Below are positions 26,365 to 36,284 of a DNA stretch of 48,170 nucleotides, one piece after another (the stretch's first letter is position 1; each line of letters begins with the position of its first letter). A program made the translations under genes and the position numbers. The notes beneath the pieces are model-generated. The model did no database searches. It was not told where the DNA came from and was given only the letters and a program-made list of their open reading frames with translations. The DNA lies in NCBI GenBank assembly GCA_001724175.1, contig MEDT01000061.1:1-48170 (forward strand). Direction: 5' to 3'. This DNA comes from Cytophagaceae bacterium SCN 52-12. GTDB taxonomy: Bacteria; Bacteroidota; Bacteroidia; Cytophagales; Spirosomataceae.

Positions 26365-27765
26365 ATGCACTTCAGGAATACACTGATCTTCATAGCTGCA
26401 ATGCTGCTGCTCTCATTTGAACCGAAGGCCGCCAATGTCAAGGACTACGGCGCCAAAGGCGACGGCATACAGGACGATACCCGGGCCATTACCGATGCGA
26501 TAGCGGCGTGCCGTGACGGCGTCGTATCGTTTCCCGCCGGGAGATACCGTATCAGCCGTACGATCGAAATAGACCTGTCTCAGCATGGCCCGCTGGGCAT
26601 CAGCAGCCCGGGCGGAAGCGGAACTGTCGTCATGGAAGCTGCCGGCCCTGCTTTCAGGGTAAAAGGCACGCATACGGGATCGGCCCTGCCGGCATCGGTA
26701 GACCGGCAGATATGGCTCCGCGAAAGAATGTTCACGGTTGAAAATATCGCCATAGAAGGGGCAAATCCCGCTGCCGACGGCATAGAGCTGCAGCTTCTTA
26801 TGCAGCCGGTAGTCCGCGGCTGCCTGATCAGGAAGGTTAGGCATGGTATACTCCTTACCCGGCGCAACAGGAACGTGCTGATCGAAGGGAATCACATTTA
26901 CGATTGCGACGGGGTCGGCATCTACCTCGATTCGGTCAATATTCACCAGATGATCATCAGCCACAGTCACATCAGCTATTGCAAACAGGCAGGCATCCTG
27001 GTCAGGAGCGGGGAAATCCGGAACTTCCAGATTACCGGCAACGATATTGAATACAACTGCGCTCCGGGGCTTACCCGTTCGGCAGACATCTGTATAGACC
27101 TCACCGGAGGCGGGAATGTCAGGGAGGGTACGATTTCAAGCAACACGATCCAGGCTGTCGAAAGCGCGGAAGGCGCCAACATCCGTTTCACAGGCGACCC
27201 GCTCCAGCCCCGTAAGCTGGGTTTATGGAGCATCACAGGCAACCACATCAGCAACCAGCAGACCGGCATCAGCCTGCAGCATACCCAGGGAATAAGCATC
27301 ACCGGCAATACCTTTGTAAGGGCGTATGTCAGGCACCTGGTAGTCGATAACAGCCGGAACATAACCTTTACCGGCAACGTAATCGATCATAACCCGGATT
27401 ATTTCACCCCGGACGTAAAGGCGTCAGGGGGCATTCAGATCAAGGCAAGCCATGATATCCTGCTGCATGACAACATCGTCGACGGCATTTCAGCGACGCT
27501 CCCGGGAGCACGGGCGGCGGTAGAGATCGCAAAAAGCCGGAACGTATCGCTGAAAAACAATCATATCTCCGGCACAGGCCTGCCGGGAGTTGAGATCACA
27601 GATAGTCCCGGTATAATACTCGAAGGCAATCTGATCGATAGCGCCGATAAAAATAAGGCGGCGATGAGGATAAAAGGCGATTGCCGGGGATCTGAGATAA
27701 CAGGAAACCGGATGTCGGGATACAGGATAGAAAAAGGGAATGCCCGGGTGAAGGGTAATCGATAA
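26365..27765 (+). CDS. Exported right-handed parallel beta-helix protein (pectate lyase superfamily)
   Basis: 466 aa, signal peptide about residues 1-22 (LIFIAAMLLLSFEPKA). The opening NVKDYGAKGDGIQDDTRAI is the standard start of the pectate-lyase/tailspike superfamily domain (Pfam Pectate_lyase_3). The rest is made of beta-helix rungs of the type ITGNHISN, ITGNTFV, FTGNVIDHN, LKNNHISGTG. No specific catalytic residues of a known lyase or glycosidase can be assigned by eye. It is likely a polysaccharide-binding or -cleaving protein outside the cytoplasm. It follows the hydrolase on the same strand, separated by a 244-nt repeat region, so its link to the upstream operon is only positional. Confidence 0.82.
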   Translation: MHFRNTLIFIAAMLLLSFEPKAANVKDYGAKGDGIQDDTRAITDAIAACRDGVVSFPAGRYRISRTIEIDLSQHGPLGISSPGGSGTVVMEAAGPAFRVKGTHTGSALPASVDRQIWLRERMFTVENIAIEGANPAADGIELQLLMQPVVRGCLIRKVRHGILLTRRNRNVLIEGNHIYDCDGVGIYLDSVNIHQMIISHSHISYCKQAGILVRSGEIRNFQITGNDIEYNCAPGLTRSADICIDLTGGGNVREGTISSNTIQAVESAEGANIRFTGDPLQPRKLGLWSITGNHISNQQTGISLQHTQGISITGNTFVRAYVRHLVVDNSRNITFTGNVIDHNPDYFTPDVKASGGIQIKASHDILLHDNIVDGISATLPGARAAVEIAKSRNVSLKNNHISGTGLPGVEITDSPGIILEGNLIDSADKNKAAMRIKGDCRGSEITGNRMSGYRIEKGNARVKGNR

Positions 27766-27781
27766 GCTGCCATAATTATCG

Positions 27782-27789
27782 TACATTTG
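27782..27789 (+). promoter_or_regulatory. Candidate -7 box TACATTTG before the membrane protein gene
   Basis: TACATTTG fits the Bacteroidota -7 consensus TAnnTTTG and lies 63 nt before the start at 27853. No clear TTTG sits 19-21 nt upstream, so the call is weak. Confidence 0.3.
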
Positions 27790-27852
27790 CGATAGGCGGG
27801 GCTGCTGCGACAGGGGAGGGACGATGAACTTCGCCTTATTCCGACATCAGAG

Positions 27853-29391
27853 ATGAAATTGAAGCTTGCCGGCACAGGAAATTTACCATTCCTGCTTACA
27901 CTTCTTCCCATACTGCTGCATTTCACACTGATAGCTCTTTATTCGAGGAACGTTCCCTGGATAGACGATTTCTATTGGTACTTTGATTTCCTGACAAAGA
28001 CAGAGGATGCCGGATTCTCATGGGAAGCCGTGCGTATCCTCGTCACGTCCTACCACAATCACTGGCATATCGTACAAAGGCTGATCCTCCTTCCGGTCGT
28101 AAAGATGACGGGCGGGATCCCCATCGTACCTTTTGTCTGGCTGGGCAACCTGCTGTACCTGGCCCTGTTCTACCTGCTGTTTTTGAGAGAACGAAAGGGA
28201 AAGCCCACTTTTACACCCCGTACGGCGGCAGCGGCATGGCTGTTCTTTCAGCCGGTATCTTATTACAACTTTTTCGAATGCGCCTTTTTCAACCTGCCTG
28301 TTCTCCTGTTTTCTTTCCTGGCGATCGAGGCTTTTGTAAAGCAAGGCAATAGAGGGATAGGCTGGGCGGTGCTGGCGACCTTTTCAAACGGCAACGGCAT
28401 GCTCGTCTGGCCGGTAGCGATACTTATTGCGGCGGCAAAAAAGGACTGGAAGGCCGTAGCAAGGTATACCGCCATATTCGCGGCATTTTCAGCTGCCTAC
28501 CTCCGGGCGTCTCACGGCACTTCCGGGCCGGGCCGCTTCAGCCTGACCCCTTTTCATGAAATCGTCCTGTACTTCCTGCAGCTGACCGGCAGTGTGGGCG
28601 GCCTGGATGCCTGGTGGGCAACGACGCTCGCGGGGGTGCTGCTGCTCGGCATCTTTGCCTTAAGTGCGCGGGCCATGCTGAAAAAAAATCCGGCCGTATG
28701 GTACTTTACCGTTTTTTTGCTGATGAGCATCGCCATCATCTCTCTCACGCGCAGGGAGGTCAGCGGGTTTTCAGCGGAGATCGTAAGGCATTACCTGATG
28801 TTTCCGCAGATCCTCCTGGTAGTGGTCGCTTGCGGCCTGGCAGACTGGAAAAAGCTGGGAAAGGCGGTGCAATGGACACTTGCATGCCTGGCGATGAGCT
28901 TGTCTCTCGTGAACTACGGAGCGCGCCTGCCCGAGATCAACGGCTACTTTGCCCTGAAGACCGCAAACCTGCTTAATTATGAAAAAGAAAGAAAATGGCG
29001 GCTGTACCCTCCCATACAGGGAAACGAAGAATACCGCAAGGCAAACGCCGGTACAGCAACCGCCATTGCGCGCGGCTACTACCGCCTCCCGGCACTGAAA
29101 CGGGAATACCTGGCTTCGGACTGCGCCCTTAAGCCCCGGGCCGACGGGTCTGTAGCCATTCTGGCGTCATTGCCCTCCCGGATGCTTTTTAAAACAATTA
29201 TGGCCGAAGTTACAAGCCCCACGGGAGAGACGGTCATTTTACCGGTCGACCCGAATTTCGACGGCTTCCTCAGCTGGCTCAGAAGGAAAAAGGGGGCCAG
29301 GGCGGATATGTCGTACGCTGCCCAGCTCATGAACGAACGCTTTGTTGCAGGGGAAGGCGCCGCATGCAGGCTGTTCGCTGTGACGTATTGA
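27853..29391 (+). CDS. Polytopic membrane protein, GT-C-like
   Basis: 512 aa with about ten hydrophobic segments. The first is at about residues 12-32. The loop after it carries VPWIDDFYWYFDF and YHNHWHIVQRLI, acidic pair and His motifs placed as in GT-C glycosyltransferases that use lipid-linked donors. The C-terminal about 130 residues are soluble. No family was identified with confidence. It ends 23 nt before the end of a convergent gene encoding another polytopic protein of similar size and kind. Its function in the island is unknown; surface glycan building is a guess based on layout. Confidence 0.6.
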   Translation: MKLKLAGTGNLPFLLTLLPILLHFTLIALYSRNVPWIDDFYWYFDFLTKTEDAGFSWEAVRILVTSYHNHWHIVQRLILLPVVKMTGGIPIVPFVWLGNLLYLALFYLLFLRERKGKPTFTPRTAAAAWLFFQPVSYYNFFECAFFNLPVLLFSFLAIEAFVKQGNRGIGWAVLATFSNGNGMLVWPVAILIAAAKKDWKAVARYTAIFAAFSAAYLRASHGTSGPGRFSLTPFHEIVLYFLQLTGSVGGLDAWWATTLAGVLLLGIFALSARAMLKKNPAVWYFTVFLLMSIAIISLTRREVSGFSAEIVRHYLMFPQILLVVVACGLADWKKLGKAVQWTLACLAMSLSLVNYGARLPEINGYFALKTANLLNYEKERKWRLYPPIQGNEEYRKANAGTATAIARGYYRLPALKREYLASDCALKPRADGSVAILASLPSRMLFKTIMAEVTSPTGETVILPVDPNFDGFLSWLRRKKGARADMSYAAQLMNERFVAGEGAACRLFAVTY

Positions 29392-29414
29392 GACTTCTTT
29401 ATACCTTGCGTTTC

Positions 29415-31052
29415 TTAAGGTTTATTTGTTCCGGAAGGAGTGCTTTTAGCAGCAGAATCAAGTTTAGCCGACGGCTTCAACAGTAAATTATAAGCCGGAT
29501 GTTGTACATCTCCAAGAAACTGGCTCGACAACAGGTTGTTTGACAAATTGCGGATGGTATCGCTTATGAACGGCTCAGAGATCTTCGTTTCTTTCGCGTA
29601 AAGCGGATGAGGGAAAACAGGGTGGAGCAGAATGTTGACCGGGACGACGGTTGAAAGCAGCCAGGCAACCAGCGCCGCGCAAGGCCAGAAACCGATTTTG
29701 TGTGGCCCGCGTTCCAGCAGGTCTTCCAGGATCTGTCCGACAAGCCTGGCAAATACCAGTACCAGGAAAAATAGCGGCACTATCCCTACTTTTACACTGA
29801 AATCATTATAAAAGCCCAGATAGACAAAAGGAATTAGTATTAATGCGGCTACATTTATGGCCATAAGGGCACGGTATGAAAGCGGCGGCCGATATTTTCT
29901 CTACACAATGATCAATATCGCGAATATTCCCACCTCTACCGATACAAAAGCAAGATAATTAAGCCACCACCTGCTGCCGCAGCTCCAGATAAATCCCCTG
30001 ACCATTTCCTCCGAGGTACTGTGAGCGGAAAAATAAAACAGGAAAGGCAGCGCAGTCACCGCTGCAAGGAGAGTATCCCGGTTAAACACTTCTTTCAGGT
30101 ATTTCACAACCCCATAAAGAACGACAGGTAACAATCCCAGTGCAACAAATGGCGACCAGATCGTAGCGGCAGCCAGGATCAGAGGCACAGCGGAAAATGT
30201 TTTTCTGAGACCTACGCGGTACCAAACCAGCGCCGGAAAAAGAATTCCGGAAATATAGTGGTAAGGCGCCCAGGCCATGGTAGTCATAGTAGAAGCATAA
30301 TGAAGAGAGCAATGGAAGGGCACATTTGTATTCCAGAGGCTCCGGTTACCGGTCCACCAGGTACGTATAAAAGTATACGGGTAAGCAATGTCTTCACCAA
30401 ACCGCAGAAATCTTAGTTCTAATGTATTAAAAGATGTCAGCGCAGCCGCAAACGTCCCCGTAAACAGGAAAATAACGACCATCCAGGCCCGTTTTAATTG
30501 CAGCAGCACATAAATCCAATATATACATAGCGTAACACCTGCCCATGCCCAGATAAATGAAAAGTATTCGGCCAGGTGGATATTTCCGGCAAGCCGGGTG
30601 AATAAGGCCACCGGCAGGTAATATCCAAAATAGTAACAATAAAATGCCCCTTTTTCAGGATATACAACAGGCCAGGGGTTGACAATCAGATCGTAAAGCT
30701 TCAGGTTATCCCACCCGACATAATTATCGCATTGACCTACAAAACCGCCCACACCGGTTGCAAAGGTAACATAAGCGGCCAGCGCGATCAGGAAAAGATG
30801 TGTACCGGGCAATATCCGCCTGGCTCCCGGTACAGGAAGTGACATTTCTGAAAAAATTGCCCGACCGGCGAGCCATATCCATAGTAATATAACCGGAATA
30901 GCCCAATACCATCTCACCCAACCTGCCAGGAAGATGATCCCCGGTAGGAGGGCATAGGTAAGGGTTAGCGGGAAAAGAACTCCGGTACGAACCTGCCTGA
31001 AAGGATCTTGTCGCATAAGAATAGTAGGCTTAACGAAAGAGTGAGGGGCCAT
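29415..31052 (-). pseudogene. Polytopic membrane protein interrupted by an in-frame TAG
   Basis: A reading frame of 546 codons is broken once. From the ATG at 31052 it runs 383 codons to GIFAILIIV, then TAG (29903-29901), and continues in the same frame as RKYRPPLSYRALMAINVAAL to 29415. Both parts are hydrophobic, about eleven membrane segments together. The first loop has GQCDNYVGWDN and later YYFGYYLP, recalling GT-C or YYY-type membrane proteins. TAG could arise from one base change in TGG, CAG, AAG or a TAT/TAC codon. Either a recent nonsense mutation, two separately translated pieces, or a sequencing error. The region looks more AT-rich than its neighbours. Confidence 0.7.
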
Positions 31053-31198
31053 CGACCGGATCTGTTGAAAAGCGTAGATGACTGGCTACAAAAATAATAT
31101 TTTAATCTGCATGATTGTTCATTCGGACAAAAAACCCACAGCAATGAGTATAAAGGGGGGCGCCTGGCGTTACTAATATAATACCTCATATGCAATTC

Positions 31199-32623
31199 AT
31201 GAAGAATCTGAACAGAAGAAGCTTTGTCAAACTTTCGGGAGCTATCGGCGGAATCGGTCTTATAGGCGCCGCCCAGGGCTGTAATGCCGAACGGACCGAA
31301 CAGGAAGGAGAAAAACTGGAAAAGCCTGTGATCAAAGGAAAAATCAAGATTAAAAATGTGAGCTCGACTTTCGAGCGCGAACCCCTCTATCCGTATCGCT
31401 TCAAAGGGAGCGCCGTAACGGAAGCCTGGCAGACGCTTGCGCTGCTCGAGAGCGAATCCGGCCAGAGGAAAATAGGCGTTGCGACCCAGAGCGTGCTGTG
31501 GTCGGATGCGAGCGTTTTTGCCGAGCATTCGGAGGACGGCGGCAACGCCCTCATGTATGCCCTCACCACGCAGGCTTTAAAAATGCTGAAAGGCTTGTCA
31601 TTCAACGACCCGATCGAGCTTCTCGACTATATCTTCCCGGAGGTATGGGAGTACGGAAAAAAAATAACCGGACATGCCGATCTCAGGAAGACCTTCGCGC
31701 TGAATGCGCTCGTGGCCATCGACAATGCGGCCTGGCTGCTCTATGCAGCCGAAAACAATATCACGAGCTTTGATGACCTGATCCCGCAGGCGTTCAAAGA
31801 GGGGTTGTCCAACCGGAACAGCAAAGTAGCCGGAATCCCGTCATTCGCGACCGGCACACCGGTAGAAAAAATAAAGAAAGCCGCCGACGAGGGCTATTTT
31901 ATCATGAAGCTCAAAACCGGGTCGCCCGGTACCCAGTCGGAAATGCTCGAAAAAGACAAGGCTTTTCTTACCGCTGTTCACCAGTCAATAGGACATTATG
32001 AAACGCCCTATACCCAAAACGGTAAGATACCTTATTATTTCGATGCAAACGGGCGTTACGAAAAGAAAGAAACGCTGCAGCGCTTCCTGGATCACGCAAA
32101 GTCCATAGGCGCCTTCGAGCAGCTTGCTGTGATAGAAGAGCCGTTTGACGAAAGCAACGAAGAGTACGTAGGCGACCTGGGCGTAAGGGTCGCCGCAGAC
32201 GAAAGCGCCCATACGGTCGAAGATGCGGCGCACCGGATAGAGCTCGGCTACAGCGCCATCGCGGTCAAGGCCATCGCCAAGACGCTGAGCATGACCATGA
32301 AAATTGCGCAGCTGGCCTACGAAAAGCAGATCCCCTGCTTCTGCGCCGATCTTACCGTCAACCCGATCCTGGTAGAATGGAACAAAAACGTGGCGGCGCG
32401 CCTGCCGGCCTTTCCCGGGATGACAACCGGCCTGCAGGAAGCAAACGGCCACCAGTATTACAAGCAATGGGCAGAGATGGCCTCCTGGCATCCCTATCCC
32501 GATGCCGGATGGGTCAAAACCAAAAAAGGCGTCTTCGAGCTGGATGACGACTACTATCAAAAAAGCGGCGGCATTTTTGCGCCGGTGAAGCATTACGAAA
32601 GCCTGTTTGATAAAGACGAATAA
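31199..32623 (+). CDS. Exported enolase-superfamily (mandelate racemase/muconate cycloisomerase-like) protein
   Basis: 474 aa from the ATG at 31199; an ATG three codons earlier (31190) is equally possible. The N-terminus NRRSFVKLSGAIGGIGLIGAAQGC combines a Tat-type twin-arginine motif with a possible lipobox, so it is probably exported folded. The barrel domain has the superfamily KxK motif (FIMKLKTG, about residue 237-239), metal-ligand-type IEEPFDE and AADESAHT, and a further lysine region (AVKAIAKT). Known relatives include dipeptide epimerases and sugar-acid dehydratases; which applies is unclear. Exported members of this superfamily are unusual but occur in Bacteroidota. It is convergent with the accC cluster, separated by a bidirectional terminator. 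Confidence 0.8.
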   Translation: MKNLNRRSFVKLSGAIGGIGLIGAAQGCNAERTEQEGEKLEKPVIKGKIKIKNVSSTFEREPLYPYRFKGSAVTEAWQTLALLESESGQRKIGVATQSVLWSDASVFAEHSEDGGNALMYALTTQALKMLKGLSFNDPIELLDYIFPEVWEYGKKITGHADLRKTFALNALVAIDNAAWLLYAAENNITSFDDLIPQAFKEGLSNRNSKVAGIPSFATGTPVEKIKKAADEGYFIMKLKTGSPGTQSEMLEKDKAFLTAVHQSIGHYETPYTQNGKIPYYFDANGRYEKKETLQRFLDHAKSIGAFEQLAVIEEPFDESNEEYVGDLGVRVAADESAHTVEDAAHRIELGYSAIAVKAIAKTLSMTMKIAQLAYEKQIPCFCADLTVNPILVEWNKNVAARLPAFPGMTTGLQEANGHQYYKQWAEMASWHPYPDAGWVKTKKGVFELDDDYYQKSGGIFAPVKHYESLFDKDE

Positions 32624-32653
32624 AAAAAGAGGGCTGTCCGGCCCTCTTTTTTT
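32622..32653. terminator. Bidirectional intrinsic terminator
   Basis: Perfect stem A7-GAGGGC / GCCCTC-T7 with loop TGTCCG. It has A-tracts and T-tracts on both sides, so it can stop transcription from the enolase-like gene (plus) and from accC (minus). It starts at the enolase stop codon. Confidence 0.92.
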
Positions 32654-32667
32654 ATTCTGTATTTTCC

Positions 32668-33975
32668 TTACAAGCCTTCAAAATCAAAGCTTTCGAGGAA
32701 TTTAGTCGTAAACTGCCCCGATTTGAACGACGGATCGTCCATAAGCCGTATGTGGAACGGGATCGTGGTCTTGACCCCTTCGATCACGAACTCCTGCAGC
32801 GCACGCTTCATACGCGTAATGACCTCCTCCCGCGACTGCCCGCTTACGATGACCTTGGCGATCTATACATGGCTGTCTATCCGTATGCCGTGCCCGCCGG
32901 GGAAGTGCAGATTGGTAATTTTTCCCGGGTTAGGCCGGAAGTTTGCGCCGGGATCCTCGGCATTGATGCGACATTCCATCGCATACAGCTTGGGGAAGTA
33001 ATTCTTCCCCGATACGCGCTCGCCTGCCGCTACCTTGATCTGCTCTTTTATCAGGTCAAAGTCGGTTACTTCTTCGGTGATCGGGTGCTCGACCTGGATA
33101 CGGGTATTCATCTCCATGAAATAGAACTCCCCGTATTTATCGACCAGGAATTCGATTGTTCCTGCGCCCTCGTATGAGATCGCCTTGGCCCCTTTTACGG
33201 CTGCTGCGCCCATTTTCTCCCGAAGCTCGGGGGAAATGATCGGGGAAGGCGTTTCCTCTACAAGCTTCTGGTGCCGGCGCTGTATGGAGCAGTCCCTTTC
33301 GGAAAGATGGCTGACATTCCCATACTGGTCGCCCACTATCTGGATCTCGATATGACGGGGCTCTTCGATGAATTTTTCAAGGTAAAGGCCGTCATTTCCG
33401 AAGGCGGCCCCCGCTTCGGTCCGGGCGTCATTCCATGCCTTTTCGAACTCGCTCTCTTTCGTAACGATCCGCATGCCGCGCCCGCCGCCGCCGGCGGTAG
33501 CCTTTAAAATAACAGGATACCTGATGTCCTTCGCCAGCTTTATACCTTCTTCAAGAGAGCTAAGCAGGCCTTCCGAGCCCGGTATTACCGGAACCCCTGC
33601 GGCGCGCATCGTTTTCTTGGCCGTGGCTTTATCGCCCATGGAGTTGATCTGGTCGGCAGAGGCGCCGATAAACTTGATGCCGTAATCCTGGCAGATCTGC
33701 GAAAACTCGGCGTTTTCGGAAAGGAACCCGTAGCCCGGGTGTATAGCGTCAGCCCCTGTTATCTCAGCGGCTGAAATGATATTGAGAATATTAAGATACG
33801 ACTGCTTACTGACGGCCGGACCGATACATACCGCCTCATCGGCAAACTTCACGTGAAGGCTTTCCCGGTCAGCTACGGAGTATACCGCCACCGTTTTTAT
33901 TCCCATCTCCCTGCAGGTGCGGATCACCCTGAGCGCGATCTCACCCCTGTTAGCTATCAGTATCTTTTTAAACAT
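32668..33975 (-). pseudogene. accC: Acetyl-CoA carboxylase biotin carboxylase subunit, interrupted
   Basis: The first 370 residues are a typical Acc[18 protein letters not shown], the ATP-grasp glycine loop GGGGRGMR, and [18 protein letters not shown]. They end ...GIRIDSHV, then TAG (32865-32863). The frame continues without shift as IAKVIVSGQSREEV... to FEGL and a TAA at 32670-32668, matching the normal AccC C-terminus. Compared with the family, about 12 codons (the YAGYxxPPYYDSM stretch) are missing, and the TAG looks like the fusion of the first two bases of a Tyr codon with the last base of Met. Since accC is normally essential in this pathway and its partners here are intact, an assembly or sequencing error, or another copy elsewhere, must be considered. 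It ends the operon. Confidence 0.8.
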
Positions 33976-34039
33976 ATAAGTACAATCTCTTCATAAAAAG
34001 TGCCCCGCGCTATGAAACAAGGGATTAACTGCTGACAGA

Positions 34040-34525
34040 TCAGATAAGCTCCACCTGGAACAGCGGCTGATCGAACTCGACAGGCGTAGCGTTTTCGACC
34101 AGGACTTTTACGATCTTGCCCGAAAGCTCCGATTCTATCTCGTTAAACAGCTTCATCGCTTCTATCACGCATACCACCTTACCGGGCCTGATCTCATCTC
34201 CTACATTGACGAAAGACGGTGATTCGGGGCTGGAGGCCCTGTAAAAAGTCCCGATCATGGGAGACTTGATGGTAACCAGCTTCGCGTCAGACTTCTCGGC
34301 AGCAGCCGCTTCGGGAGCTGCCAGCTCTTTTTTAGCCGCAGGCGCAGCTACAGCTGCCGGGGCAGCGGGAGCAGCAGATGCCTGGGGTGCAGGCGCGGCC
34401 GCGGCTGCCTGAACTGTCGAATTCCTCCTGACCTTTACCTTCAGCTCCGATGTTTCGATTATTACCTCATCCAACCCCGAGCTGGCGATAAAATCAAGCA
34501 GTTTTTGAATCTCTTTGGTTTCCAT
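34040..34525 (-). CDS. accB: Biotin carboxyl carrier protein of acetyl-CoA carboxylase
   Basis: 161 aa. An N-terminal helical part (KEIQKLLDFIASSGLDEVIIE) is followed by an Ala/Pro-rich flexible linker (about 38-80) and the C-terminal biotinyl domain (about 85-161), with the biotinylated lysine in EAMKL (Lys125). It carries the carboxyl group between AccC and the carboxyltransferase, the first step of fatty acid synthesis, in the cytoplasm. It is 64 nt upstream of accC and 106 nt after efp, on the same strand. The gene looks intact, in contrast with accC. Confidence 0.96.
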   Translation of the reverse strand: METKEIQKLLDFIASSGLDEVIIETSELKVKVRRNSTVQAAAAAPAPQASAAPAAPAAVAAPAAKKELAAPEAAAAEKSDAKLVTIKSPMIGTFYRASSPESPSFVNVGDEIRPGKVVCVIEAMKLFNEIESELSGKIVKVLVENATPVEFDQPLFQVELI

Positions 34526-34553
34526 ATTAACTAGTAGGTTTCTTCTGTATTAA

Positions 34554-34633
34554 AGCTATCAGCAATCAGCTATCAGCCCTTATTCATCGGCGGCTTGTGT
34601 GCACACGCAGCTGATTTCTGACAGCTGATAGCT
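34554..34633. repeat. Long imperfect inverted repeat between efp and accB
   Basis: Arms 34554-34577 and 34610-34633 are near-complementary 24-mers built from AGCTATCAGC and ATCAGC/GTCAG phrases. The right arm overlaps the last base pairs of the efp stop codon. Parts recur at 26124-26150. It may be a partial terminator or a stabiliser of the efp mRNA end. Confidence 0.65.
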
Positions 34634-35195
34634 ATTTAACCCGCTCCAGGTACTCGTATGTCTTGGTGTCTACGCGGATCCTGGTTCCCTGCTCGATAAA
34701 CAGCGGAACCATAATTTTAGCGCCTGTCTCTACTTCCACTGCTTTTTTCGGCGAGTTTGCCGTATCGCCGCGAATGCCCGGTTCGGCGTAAGTTACCTCC
34801 AGCTCGACTGAGGAAGGAAGTTCGCAGGTGAGCGGCGTATCGTTTTCGGTATTGATCAGGATCTCAACCTCCTGCCCTTCCTTCATCAGATCCGAATTTT
34901 CGATCAGCTTTTCATCTATCAAAACCTGCTCGAAAGTCTCCGAATTCATAAAGTTGAAGCCCATCTCATCTCTGTAAAGATACTGGAACTTATGTCTTTC
35001 TACCCTTACCGGGTATATCGTTGCGCCTGCATTAAAAGTGTTGTCCAGTACCTTTCCCGAGGTAAGGCTACGAAGCCTGGTCCTGACAAAGGCATTGCCC
35101 TTACCGGGTTTTACGTGCTGGAACTCAATGATCTGAAAGAGATCGTGGTTAAAATTGATCACCAAACCATTACGAATATCAGACGTCGTTGCCAT
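34632..35195 (-). CDS. efp: Elongation factor P
   Basis: 187 aa, normal length. Three-domain OB-like protein; the loop that reaches the ribosomal P-site tRNA is KPGKGNAFVR, with Lys32 at the usual modification position. The C-terminal domain carries the family GIRGDTANSPKKAVEVETGA signature. It relieves ribosome stalling at polyproline. It ends with TAG within an inverted repeat. It sits in the standard Bacteroidota fabH-efp-accBC order, 63 nt after fabH. Confidence 0.97.
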   Translation of the reverse strand: MATTSDIRNGLVINFNHDLFQIIEFQHVKPGKGNAFVRTRLRSLTSGKVLDNTFNAGATIYPVRVERHKFQYLYRDEMGFNFMNSETFEQVLIDEKLIENSDLMKEGQEVEILINTENDTPLTCELPSSVELEVTYAEPGIRGDTANSPKKAVEVETGAKIMVPLFIEQGTRIRVDTKTYEYLERVK

Positions 35196-35258
35196 AGTTT
35201 ATTTAGCTTAGAACAACAGGCCTGCCGGCCTGCAAAGTTTTTAAGATTGATTTAATAT

Positions 35259-36248
35259 TCAATAAGCCCACTTTACATACGCGGAAGCCCAGGTAAACCC
35301 GCCGCCGAAGGCCGCCAGGATAAGGTTATCCCCCTTTTTCAGCCGGCTTTCATAGTCCCAGAGACAGAGCGGTATCGTGGCGGCGGTTGTATTCCCGTAC
35401 CGCTCTATATTCATCATCACCTTATCTGCCCCTACGCCCATCCGGTTGGCGGTGGCGTCTATAATCCTTTTATTTGCCTGGTGCGGTACGAGCCAGGCCA
35501 CGTCATCCCCTTCCAGCCCGTTGCGCTCCATGATCTCCGCAGACACATCCGCCATGTTCTTAACAGCGTATTTGAACACCTGCGGGCCGTCCTGGTAGAC
35601 GTAATGCCAGCGGGCGTCGATCGTGTCGTGCGTCGGCGGGTAACGACTCCCTCCTCCTTTCTGGTTGAGGAACGGCAGGCCGCCGCCGTCCGACCTCAGT
35701 ATGGTATCGATGATCCCGGCGCCGTCGGCACAGGGCTCGAGGAGAACCGCCCCGGCGCCGTCTCCGAACAAAACGCAGGTTGTCCTGTCGCTGTAATCGA
35801 TAATCGACGACATTTTGTCGGCTCCGACCACGATTACCTTTTTATACTTGCCGGTTTCGACGAATTGCGAGCCCATTGACAAGGCATAGATAAACCCGGA
35901 GCAGGCAGCCTGCACATCGAAGCTTCCTATATTTTTGATTCCCAGCATATCGCACACGAGGTTAGCTGTGGAAGGAAAAATAAAATCGGGTGTTACCGTG
36001 GCACAGATGATCAGGTCTATTTCCTGCGGGGCAGTCCCGGTTTTGCTGAGCAAACCCCGTACGGCCTCCACGGCCATGTGGGAAGTCCCCAGCCCCTCTC
36101 CTTTTAAAATATGGCGTTGCTTTATCCCCGTTCGCGTTACGATCCACTCATCGTTAGTATCTACTATTTTCTCCAAATCCGCATTGGTAAGAATATCAGG
36201 AGGTAAATAGCCTTGCACACCTGTGATCGCAGCCTTAATTTGGGTCAT
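35259..36248 (-). CDS. fabH: 3-oxoacyl-ACP synthase III
   Basis: 329 aa, ATG start. Condenses an acyl-CoA starter with malonyl-ACP to begin fatty acid chains, in the cytoplasm. The catalytic triad is visible: Cys116 ([12 protein letters not shown]), His256 ([11 protein letters not shown]) and Asn286 ([10 protein letters not shown]). The [13 protein letters not shown] end is typical. It lies 36 nt after plsX in the same operon, so initiation of fatty acid and of phospholipid synthesis are expressed together. Confidence 0.97.
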   Translation of the reverse strand: MTQIKAAITGVQGYLPPDILTNADLEKIVDTNDEWIVTRTGIKQRHILKGEGLGTSHMAVEAVRGLLSKTGTAPQEIDLIICATVTPDFIFPSTANLVCDMLGIKNIGSFDVQAACSGFIYALSMGSQFVETGKYKKVIVVGADKMSSIIDYSDRTTCVLFGDGAGAVLLEPCADGAGIIDTILRSDGGGLPFLNQKGGGSRYPPTHDTIDARWHYVYQDGPQVFKYAVKNMADVSAEIMERNGLEGDDVAWLVPHQANKRIIDATANRMGVGADKVMMNIERYGNTTAATIPLCLWDYESRLKKGDNLILAAFGGGFTWASAYVKWAY

Positions 36249-36284
36249 GTTTCCTTACTTAACGTACTAATCGATTGCTAGGGG

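Noticed and set aside
29415-33975. Genome-wide reassignment or readthrough of TAG to explain both broken genes
   Set aside because: Intact genes in this window end at TAG (19020, 26120, 34632), and the accC case also lacks about 12 codons, which readthrough cannot restore.
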